DNA from: Bacillota bacterium
GTDB lineage: Bacteria; Bacillota; Clostridia; Oscillospirales; Acutalibacteraceae
Assembly: GCA_023458915.1 (NCBI GenBank)
Contig: JAEWWM010000043.1
Span: 1 to 13,436, forward strand
Direction of reading: 5' to 3'
DNA length: 13,436 nt
The notes under the pieces are model-generated. The model made no database searches, had not been told where the DNA came from, and was given only the letters and a program-made list of their open reading frames with translations. Both the position numbers and the translations under genes were made by a program. The stretch's first letter is position 1, and every line of letters starts with the position of its first letter. Shown piece after piece: positions 6,497-11,948 of the stretch.

Positions 6497-6739
6497 ATGC
6501 CCTGGCAAGATAATTTAAACCATTTAATTGGTAAGCCTGTTGGAGTTTCTTTTCGTGACGGAATGGGTACATCGGGAATTTTGTGCGGTGTCAAAAATAA
6601 TACTTTATACATAGTGGAGTATCTATATCAAAAACAATTTGCTACAAAGCAATACAGTTTTAACATGGTAAGAGATGTACATCCATTTCCGCCATGTCGT
6701 GAACATCACCCACACAGATCGCCAAATAGACTTTACTAG
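6497..6739 (+). CDS. small conserved protein, possibly spore-associated
   Basis: The 80-residue protein begins MPWQDNLNHLIGKPVGVSF and includes GTSGILCGVKNNTLYIVEYLYQ, then FATKQYSFNMVRDVHPFPPC and a His/Arg-rich tail. The pattern of short beta strands (IGKPVGVSF, GTSGILCGV, TLYIVEYL) resembles a small Sm-like barrel, and I recall similar short proteins in Clostridia with the YLYQxQFATK motif. Spore coat or sporulation roles are guessed for such proteins, not known. AGGAGGA lies six bases before the ATG, making the start certain; the same site can be masked by the upstream hairpin. There is no signal peptide or membrane helix. No convincing terminator follows before the convergent esterase gene. 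Confidence 0.75.
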   Translation: MPWQDNLNHLIGKPVGVSFRDGMGTSGILCGVKNNTLYIVEYLYQKQFATKQYSFNMVRDVHPFPPCREHHPHRSPNRLY

Positions 6740-6818
6740 ATTAAAAATAAAGTAAAACATCCAATTAAATCATAATGAGCCAGTCGGATAATTTTTATTT
6801 TTTGCTTATTATTTCTAA

Positions 6819-7775
6819 CTATTTATTTTTTCTATTAATCCAGGATGTGGAAGCATCCATAGCAATTCTGCAACCTTCAGTTTGATCGAGCGAATTTAGC
6901 ATTACAAAGTCGTGAATTATGGCTTGAACTCTTATTTGTGTAACATTAACGCCAGCCATGCGAAGTTTCGTGGCATACGCCTCACCTTCATCACGCAAAA
7001 CATCAGCTTGACCATTAATAATCATTGTTTCTGGCAGGCCTTGAAGTTTGCTAATGGATGCACGCAGCGGTGAAGCCGTAATCTGATTTCTGTCTTTTTC
7101 GCAAGTTGTATACTGATTCCAAAACCATATCATGCCAGCCTTGTAAAGATAATAATTTACTGCGAATTCGTTGTATGATGGCGTGTTAAAATATGCATTC
7201 GTAACAGGATAATATAAAAGCTGCTTATGAATTTTAGGGCCATCTCTAAATTTTGACAAAATGGTCATAACAGTTGCCATATTACCGCCAACGCTATCTC
7301 CAGCTACAGTTAGTTTTTCTAAATTTAAATCCCATCCATTTTTTAAAGATAATTCTGGTAGTTTGCAAAGTGCCGCATAGCATTGTTCAATTGCAGTCGG
7401 ATATTTTACTTCCGGCGAAAGACTATATTCTGGAAAAACTACTATCGAATTTGTTCTTGCTGCGAGTTCTCGCACTAATTTGTCATGGGTATGCAAATTC
7501 CCAAATACCCATCCCGCCCCATGAATATAAAAAATAGTGTGTGGCGTCCCAACAATATTTTGAGGTTTTATATGGTATAACTTAAATGTACCCCATTTCC
7601 CTTCATCAATTAAGGTATTGGTTATAGTTACAGGATATTTATGCACCGGCGCATTTTGTGCCTCATTTAAAAGTTCACGGCCTTTTTCGGGAGGAAACTG
7701 AAAAATCAGTGGCGGTTTAGAACTTTTATCACAAACTTCTTCGGCGGCTTTTTCGAGTAATACAGATCTTTTCAT
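6819..7775 (-). CDS. alpha/beta hydrolase of the hormone-sensitive lipase type (esterase)
   Basis: The 318-residue product has the HSL-family set of motifs (alpha/beta hydrolase fold 3). HGAGW at 85-89 forms the oxyanion hole (HGGGW in most members), and GDSVGG at 159-164 carries the nucleophile S161. D258 in ADVLRDEG and H288 in IIHDF complete the catalytic triad, so the enzyme should be active. These enzymes cut short-chain acyl esters in the cytosol. No signal peptide is seen; an N-terminal cap of about 75 residues is normal. The ribosome binding site AGGAGA lies eight bases upstream of the ATG. The gene stands alone, convergent with the 6497 gene and divergent from the 8005 gene. The natural substrate is unknown. 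Confidence 0.9.
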   Translation of the reverse strand: MKRSVLLEKAAEEVCDKSSKPPLIFQFPPEKGRELLNEAQNAPVHKYPVTITNTLIDEGKWGTFKLYHIKPQNIVGTPHTIFYIHGAGWVFGNLHTHDKLVRELAARTNSIVVFPEYSLSPEVKYPTAIEQCYAALCKLPELSLKNGWDLNLEKLTVAGDSVGGNMATVMTILSKFRDGPKIHKQLLYYPVTNAYFNTPSYNEFAVNYYLYKAGMIWFWNQYTTCEKDRNQITASPLRASISKLQGLPETMIINGQADVLRDEGEAYATKLRMAGVNVTQIRVQAIIHDFVMLNSLDQTEGCRIAMDASTSWINRKNK

Positions 7776-7948
7776 TGAATTAATCTCCTAACATATAAAT
7801 TGTAATTAGTTTTATTAATCTATATGTAAGCACATGTTTATAAATAATACTTTTTTACGACTATGAATACGCCATTTTTAAATATACTTTTGAACGTAGT
7901 TTGTTACATTATTGTTTGACTTAAAGCCTGGATCTTCGAAAAGCTTTA

Positions 7949-7957
7949 TGATATAAT
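7949..7957 (+). promoter_or_regulatory. extended -10 promoter of the Ala/Trp-rich secreted protein
   Basis: TGATATAAT at 7949-7957 is a perfect extended -10 element (TGnTATAAT). No good -35 box sits at the right distance; a TTGACT at 7916-7921 is too far upstream. The predicted transcript starts near 7964, about 40 bases before the ATG at 8005. Confidence 0.55.
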
Positions 7958-8004
7958 AAAAAATACATAAAGTAATATTAACAAAAAAGGAATTAAAAGA
8001 TTTT

Positions 8005-8595
8005 ATGAGTAAAATTAATTTAAAAATAAAGGCAGTGTCATTAGCGGTAGCATCGCTGCTTGGACTTTCATTTATAGCAAGGTCGGCAGTTTCCGCAATG
8101 GAATCAAGTGGAAGTTCACCCATTTCATTAGGAGAATTAAAAGCTCAGTTATCAGATTTGTGGGGGAAATTTTGGGTGGCCCGTAGCAATGTCAGGGACA
8201 CCTTGGACGTTGCTGAGGTTGACGTCGACGTCAATGCCTTGAACGTTACCGAGATCTTCAATGTCATCATCAAAAACGCTGCATTGAACGCCACCAAAAA
8301 TGCCGCTTGGAATGCCTTGACCGCTGCTTGGGTTGCTGTCGAAGCCGCAGCCGGAACCGCAGCCGTGAGCACTGCTCAGGGCATCGCTTGGAACGCCTCA
8401 AATGCCGCCGGGGTCGACTCGGATTCCGCCGAAGCCGCCGTCGCTTTTGTTGGTGCTTGGGGAAAAGATGTTGCAGCTTATAATCTAATTAAAGATAATG
8501 ATTACAAATACTTTGAAAATTTAAGAAGAGTTTTAAAGGAACAAACTCAAAAATTGAATGAGGCTACAGCGAAAGTAATTGCTAATGCATCATAA
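8005..8595 (+). CDS. secreted Ala/Trp-rich protein with a GC-rich central block
   Basis: I do not recognise this 196-residue protein. Residues 1-31 are a Sec signal peptide with a likely cleavage site after AVSA. The middle (about 52-153) is very rich in Ala, Asn, Val and Trp, with loose repeats such as NAAWNALTAAW and GIAWNASNAAG, and is probably helical. The last 40 residues are charged and AT-coded (DNDYKYFENLRRVLKEQ). The middle uses GCC, GAC and GTC codons heavily, while both ends use A/T-ending codons like the rest of the window. This suggests that the middle was acquired or expanded separately. The ribosome binding site AAGGAA is twelve bases from the ATG, longer than usual. The protein is likely extracellular or cell-wall associated; a role in adhesion or interaction is only a guess. 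Confidence 0.75.
   Translation: MSKINLKIKAVSLAVASLLGLSFIARSAVSAMESSGSSPISLGELKAQLSDLWGKFWVARSNVRDTLDVAEVDVDVNALNVTEIFNVIIKNAALNATKNAAWNALTAAWVAVEAAAGTAAVSTAQGIAWNASNAAGVDSDSAEAAVAFVGAWGKDVAAYNLIKDNDYKYFENLRRVLKEQTQKLNEATAKVIANAS
8219..8234. repeat. 16-base perfect palindrome inside the coding region
   Basis: TTGACGTCGACGTCAA at 8219-8234 is a perfect palindrome. It encodes the VDVDV stretch at the left part of the GC-rich block of the 8005 gene. It may be a by-product of the repeated GAC/GTC codons or a protein-binding or recombination site. Confidence 0.6.
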
Positions 8596-8631
8596 AAGAG
8601 AATCGCAGTTGGAAATGACTGCAGTGAAAAA

Positions 8632-8748
8632 TTAAGATATTTGATATCTTACGTGATTCATTCTACAGCGAGTCATGACTATTTTTTGTTTCCTTTTTTT
8701 AAATCCACTCTTACATTTTTCTTTACCTTTACATTTTGGGCAACACAT
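8632..8748 (-). pseudogene. remnant of an IS1-type transposase zinc-ribbon (InsA-like) N-terminus
   Basis: A 38-codon minus-strand frame from the ATG at 8748 reads MCCPKCKGKEKCKSGFKKRK, then QKIVMTRCRMNHVRYQIS. CPKC...KSGF..KKRKQ......C closely follows the zinc-ribbon start of IS1-family InsA-like proteins (CPKC...KSGF..GKQRY.CK.CG). The second cysteine pair is damaged: TRCRMN stands where CKDCGMN is expected. The frame stops where the helix-turn-helix should begin, and no ORFB or terminal inverted repeats are seen. The stop overlaps a small hairpin, AAGATAT/ATATCTT, at 8634-8650. I read it as a decayed insertion-sequence fragment; a real small zinc-ribbon protein is less likely because of the missing cysteine. 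Confidence 0.45.
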
Positions 8749-8816
8749 AATTCTTCATCTCAGAATTATTTTGCTCTTTTATATCTTGCTTTCTCACTCC
8801 TGCTTGATTTATGGAA

Positions 8817-8845
8817 TTGACTTTGTAACTAGTAGATAATATAAT
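8817..8845 (+). promoter_or_regulatory. near-consensus promoter of the tRNA operon
   Basis: TTGACT at 8817-8822 and TATAAT at 8840-8845 are separated by the ideal 17 bases. Transcription should start near 8852, three bases before tRNA-Trp. This is the best sigma-A promoter in the window, as expected for a stable RNA operon. Confidence 0.85.
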
Positions 8846-8854
8846 TAATTTATT

Positions 8855-8930
8855 AGGGGTATAGCTCAGTTGGTAGAGCAGCGGTCTCCAAAACCGCGTG
8901 CCGAGGGTTCGAGTCCTTCTACCCCTGCCA
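8855..8930 (+). tRNA. tRNA-Trp (anticodon CCA)
   Basis: A full cloverleaf can be drawn: acceptor stem AGGGGTA/TACCCCT, D arm with AGCTCAGTTGGTAGAGC, anticodon stem GCGGT/ACCGC with loop CTCCAAA (anticodon CCA at 8888-8890), and T arm with GGTTCGAGTCC. The discriminator is G, and CCA is encoded at 8928-8930. It is the first gene of a two-tRNA transcript, 18 bases before tRNA-Thr. Confidence 0.97.
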
Positions 8931-8948
8931 ATAAAGCTAAGTATATAT

Positions 8949-9024
8949 GCTGATATAGCTCAGTCGGTAGAGCACATCCTTGGTAAGGATGAGGTCACCA
9001 GTTCAAGTCTGGTTATCAGCTCCA
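8949..9024 (+). tRNA. tRNA-Thr (anticodon GGT)
   Basis: Cloverleaf elements are all present: acceptor stem GCTGATA/TATCAGC, D arm AGCTCAGTCGGTAGAGC, anticodon stem CATCC/GGATG with loop TTGGTAA (anticodon GGT at 8982-8984), T arm with AGTTCAAGTCT, and encoded CCA at 9022-9024. A decayed copy of this tRNA lies at 10647-10717, on the far side of glyA. Confidence 0.97.
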
Positions 9025-9036
9025 ATCAAATCTCTC

Positions 9037-9060
9037 TCACCCGCATAGCGGGTGATTTTA
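9037..9060 (+). terminator. intrinsic terminator of the tRNA operon
   Basis: TCACCCGC at 9037-9044 pairs perfectly with GCGGGTGA at 9048-9055 over a three-base loop, followed by TTTTA. It lies twelve bases after tRNA-Thr. A second small hairpin, GTACGC/GCGTAC at 9067-9081, follows without a T run. Confidence 0.85.
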
Positions 9061-9100
9061 TGTTTCGTACGCTTTGCGTACTCAACTGGCTAAAGCCTTT

Positions 9101-9135
9101 AACAAAAGAACCACCTTATAAAAAAAGTGATTCTT
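9101..9135 (-). terminator. probable intrinsic terminator of glyA
   Basis: On the minus strand a twelve-pair stem (9124-9135 with 9106-9117, two of the pairs G-T) closes a six-base loop and runs into TTCTTTTGTT. It is 25 bases beyond the glyA stop. The T run is interrupted by one G, so strength may be moderate. Confidence 0.6.
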
Positions 9136-9159
9136 ATAATATTTCGATATACCTACTTC

Positions 9160-10413
9160 TTACACATAAATTGGGTAACGTTTACACATGTCTTCAACAC
9201 CAGATTTTATGTAACTCTTGCTATTTTCAAAATCATTTATAGCAAGATATATAAATTCGGCTATGCTATCCATTTCTTTTTCACCCATTCCGCGTGATGT
9301 TACAGCTGCTGTGCCTATTCTTACACCGCTTGTAACGAATGAACTTCGTTTTTCATTGGGTACTGTATTTTTATTTACTGTAATGTTTACTTCATAAAGA
9401 CGGTTTTCTAATTCTTTACCTGTAATTTCACTATTAGACAAGTCAATAAGCAGTAAATGATTATCTGTCCCGCCCGATACCATTTTAATCCCTCTTACGA
9501 ATAGTCCCTTTTCCAAAACTTTGCAGTTATTAACAACATTAATACAATACGTTTTAAAGTCGCTGCTTAGTGCTTCTTTAAAGCAAACAGCTTTAGCAGC
9601 AATAACATGCATCAAAGGGCCACCCTGAGTACCGGGAAATATTGCTTTATCTATTTGCTTTGCATACTTTTCTTTACATAATATTACCCCGCCGCGCGGC
9701 CCTCTTAAAGTTTTATGAGTTGTAGCTGTTACAAAGTCTGAATAAGGAATAGGGCTCGGATGAACGCCTGCCGCCACCAAACCGGCTATATGAGCCATAT
9801 CTGTCATCAAATAAGCTCCGCATTCATCAGCAATTTTTCTGAATTTTTCAAAATTTATTACTCTCGGGTAAGCACTGGCACCGCATATTATCATTTTGGG
9901 TTTTACTTTTAATGCCATTTCCAAAATCTCATCATAATTTATTAAATGGGATTGTTTATCTACTCCATATGGCACGAAATTATAGAGTTTACCTGAAATG
10001 TTTACCGGTGAACCGTGACTAAGATGTCCGCCTTCATTAAGGTTCATACCCATAACAGTATCTCCCACTTCTAATGTGGACAAGTACACAGCCATATTCG
10101 CTTGAGAACCTGAATGAGGCTGTACATTAGCGTGCTCAGCTCCAAAAAGTTCACAAACACGCTTTCTGGCGATGTCTTCCACAACGTCTACATATTCGCA
10201 TCCTCCATAATATCGATGATCTGGATAACCTTCAGCATATTTATTAGTCAAAATGCTCCCTAGTGCAGCTAAAACTGCTTCAGATACTATATTTTCCGAG
10301 GCAATGAGTTCCAGATTATATTTTTGCCTCTCGAGTTCTAATTCCATTGCATGACCGAGTTCTGGATCAGACCCTTTGATGAGATCTATGCCTAGTTTTA
10401 AATAATTTCCCAT
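9160..10413 (-). CDS. glyA: serine hydroxymethyltransferase
   Basis: The 417-residue product is a full-length serine hydroxymethyltransferase. It converts serine and tetrahydrofolate to glycine and 5,10-methylene-tetrahydrofolate, the main one-carbon source of the cell, using pyridoxal phosphate in the cytosol. Visible family signatures include NLELIASEN at 33-41, YAEGYPDHRYYGG at 59-71, QPHSGSQAN at 98-106 and TDMAHIAGL at 204-212. The PLP-binding segment TTHKTLRGPRGG holds the Schiff-base lysine K234. The ATG start has AGGA nine bases upstream. The gene is a single transcription unit running toward the tRNA pair, with a terminator of its own. It sits between tRNA-Thr and a degraded tRNA-Thr copy, which is unusual for a housekeeping gene but need not affect it. 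Confidence 0.98.
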   Translation of the reverse strand: MGNYLKLGIDLIKGSDPELGHAMELELERQKYNLELIASENIVSEAVLAALGSILTNKYAEGYPDHRYYGGCEYVDVVEDIARKRVCELFGAEHANVQPHSGSQANMAVYLSTLEVGDTVMGMNLNEGGHLSHGSPVNISGKLYNFVPYGVDKQSHLINYDEILEMALKVKPKMIICGASAYPRVINFEKFRKIADECGAYLMTDMAHIAGLVAAGVHPSPIPYSDFVTATTHKTLRGPRGGVILCKEKYAKQIDKAIFPGTQGGPLMHVIAAKAVCFKEALSSDFKTYCINVVNNCKVLEKGLFVRGIKMVSGGTDNHLLLIDLSNSEITGKELENRLYEVNITVNKNTVPNEKRSSFVTSGVRIGTAAVTSRGMGEKEMDSIAEFIYLAINDFENSKSYIKSGVEDMCKRYPIYV

Positions 10414-10447
10414 ATTTACACATCCTGAAATATTATAGCTAATCTTA

Positions 10448-10475
10448 ATTATGCATCTTTTTTCAAAATTTTCAA
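10448..10475 (-). promoter_or_regulatory. possible glyA promoter
   Basis: On the minus strand TTGAAA (10475-10470) and CATAAT (10453-10448) are 16 bases apart. A perfect TATAAT at 10437-10432 also exists, but it would start the transcript on top of the ribosome binding site. No folate- or glycine-type riboswitch is apparent in this short leader. Confidence 0.35.
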
Positions 10476-10646
10476 ATTAGAAAAATATCCTTAATTCATT
10501 TAAATCTTAAAAATAATCATATTTTGATTTGCATCTAACACTTTTCTAAAATTTTTCCTCTAGAGCGTTCATGATTTTTTTGATTTTCAATTTACTAAAA
10601 ACAGCTTGCCTGTGTGGAATATTTGGCATTGTTTAATTTTAAAAAA

Positions 10647-10717
10647 TGTTATATAGTAAATATATTGTAGGCTTGGTAATGATAAGGTTACTAGTTCAAA
10701 TCCGATTATCAATTTCA
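10647..10717 (+). pseudogene. decayed tRNA-Thr copy
   Basis: 10671-10717 aligns without gaps to 8978-9024 of the intact tRNA-Thr, with 36 of 47 positions the same, including CTTGGTAA, AGTTCAA and TTATCA. Nine of the eleven differences are transitions, eight of them C-to-T or G-to-A, as expected for AT-biased decay. The 5' half is recognisable only as GTTATATAG (CTGATATAG in the intact gene) and has lost several bases in the D arm. The acceptor stem no longer pairs. Similarity seems to continue 3' (ATTTTT...GTTAAGCTTTGCG against ATTTTATGTTTCGTACGCTTTGCG), without the terminator hairpin. Either a segmental duplication or an old integration scar explains it. Confidence 0.7.
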
Positions 10718-10800
10718 AAATTTTTGATGTTAAGCTTTGCGATTAAAGTATAAAGATATTCAAAGGAATTTATTCCTTGGATATCTTTGAGTTTATAAGA
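10718..10800 (+). repeat. long bulged hairpin just upstream of the recombinase gene
   Basis: AAAGATAT at 10752-10759 pairs with ATATCTTT at 10781-10788, and the stem continues inward through TCAA and GGAA against TTCC and TTGG, with one bulged A and a tiny loop. No T run follows, so it is not a standard terminator. It ends about ten bases before the AGAGGGG ribosome binding site of the recombinase and may affect its translation. The rest of the 394-base gap between glyA and the recombinase (10476-10646) shows no gene. Confidence 0.55.
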
Positions 10801-10807
10801 GGGGAAA

Positions 10808-11785
10808 ATGAAAAATAGTTTTTTTGAAAATGCTCCGGTAGTTATTAAAAAATTTTTAGGATATATTCAAACAGTAAAAGGAAAATCAGCTAAAACCGTA
10901 GAAGAGTATTTTCTCGATCTGCGTACTTTTTTCAGGTATATGAAAATGAAAAGAGAGCTCGTTAAACCTGGCACAAAGTTTGAAGATATCGAAATTGACG
11001 ACATAAATATTGATTTTATAAAAACTATTCAGCTTCTGGACGTTTTTGAGTTCATGAATTACATAGCCACTCAGAGAGGTAATGAAGCCGCAGCGCGCTC
11101 TAGGAAAGCTTCGAGCTTGAGAATGTTTTTTAAATATTTAACCAATAAAACAGGAGAGCTTGAAACTAATCCCGTAAAGGAACTTGAAACTCCTAAACTT
11201 GGTAAGCGGTTACCGAAATTTTTAAATTTAGAGCAAAGTAAAGCTCTACTGGCTGTAGTACTTACTCACGGTGGAAAATATAAAGAAAGAGATTATTGCA
11301 TAATAACACTATTTCTAAACTGTGGTATAAGGCTTTCTGAGCTCGTTGGAATAAATTTAAACGATATTAAAACTGATAATACCCTAAAAATAACTGGAAA
11401 AGGCAACAAAGAAAGAATAGTCTACATAAACGAAGCTTGCAAAGGTGCCATTGAAAATTACAAAAAAGTCCGACCAAATGATGGCGTCAAAGATAAAACT
11501 GCATTTTTTATAAGCCGGCAAAATAGCAGAATAAGCGCAAAAATGGTTCAGGCTTTGGTTAATAAATATTTAGCACTTGCAGGACTCGGTGGCCTTGGGT
11601 ATTCTGTCCATAAACTCCGCCACACGGCAGCGACTCTTATGTACCAGTACGGAAATGTGGATATAAGAATTTTAAAAGATATTTTGGGTCACGAAAATTT
11701 AGGTACAACTGAAATTTATACTCATATTTCGAGCAAACAAATGCAAAATGCTATTAAATCTAACCCATTAAATAATTTAGAGTAG
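10808..11785 (+). CDS. tyrosine recombinase of the XerC/XerD type
   Basis: The 325-residue protein has an N-terminal SAM-like DNA-binding domain (about 9-115) and a C-terminal catalytic domain. All catalytic residues are present: R175 in NCGIRLSEL, K198 in TGKGNKER, H268 and R271 in VHKLRHT, H295 in LGHENLGT, and nucleophile Y304 in TEIYTHIS. It is about 25 residues longer than typical XerC/D, from an insertion around 50-75 of the N-terminal domain. It may be a chromosome-dimer-resolution recombinase or an integrase of an element. No phage or transfer genes are near, which favours a Xer-like housekeeping role. A decayed tRNA-Thr copy 90 bases upstream leaves an integrase origin open. The start is the ATG with AGAGGGG just upstream. 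Confidence 0.92.
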   Translation: MKNSFFENAPVVIKKFLGYIQTVKGKSAKTVEEYFLDLRTFFRYMKMKRELVKPGTKFEDIEIDDINIDFIKTIQLLDVFEFMNYIATQRGNEAAARSRKASSLRMFFKYLTNKTGELETNPVKELETPKLGKRLPKFLNLEQSKALLAVVLTHGGKYKERDYCIITLFLNCGIRLSELVGINLNDIKTDNTLKITGKGNKERIVYINEACKGAIENYKKVRPNDGVKDKTAFFISRQNSRISAKMVQALVNKYLALAGLGGLGYSVHKLRHTAATLMYQYGNVDIRILKDILGHENLGTTEIYTHISSKQMQNAIKSNPLNNLE

Positions 11786-11805
11786 GTTTGAACACAGCAA
11801 TCTTA

Positions 11806-11850
11806 TTTGTCCTCCATATTAAAAATATAATTTTTAATATGGAGGACAAA
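11806..11850. repeat. perfect 20-bp inverted repeat between convergent genes
   Basis: The 20 bases at 11806-11825 are the exact reverse complement of 11831-11850, with a five-base loop (TATAA). The outer arm contains TGTCCTCCATATT. It lies 20 bases after the recombinase stop and about 100 bases from the end of the metalloprotease gene. There is no T run on either strand, so it is not a textbook intrinsic terminator, though it may still stop convergent transcripts. A GAGGCCTC palindrome follows at 11851-11858. A recombinase binding site or a small mobile repeat are alternatives. Confidence 0.8.
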
Positions 11851-11948
11851 GAGGCCTCTTTCATAATTTAATGACTTTCGATTTGAACTAAATTCGGTTA
11901 CGGGAGAAGTCCTGAAGGTGAGTTTTACTTTGTATATTTGTCCGCTGT

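Noticed and set aside
7878..8123. Minus-strand open frame over the promoter and signal peptide of the 8005 gene
   Set aside because: It overlaps the promoter and start of a better-supported gene and has no ribosome binding site.
8145..8372. Minus-strand Ala-rich open frame
   Set aside because: It is the antisense shadow of the GC-rich block of the 8005 gene, where stop codons are rare on both strands.
8604..8622. Small hairpin (GCAGTT/GACTGC) after the 8005 gene as a terminator
   Set aside because: The stem is short and no T run follows; no convincing terminator was found for this gene.
8898..9242. Plus-strand open frame of 114 codons
   Set aside because: It runs through both tRNA genes, their terminator and the end of glyA, so it is not a protein gene.
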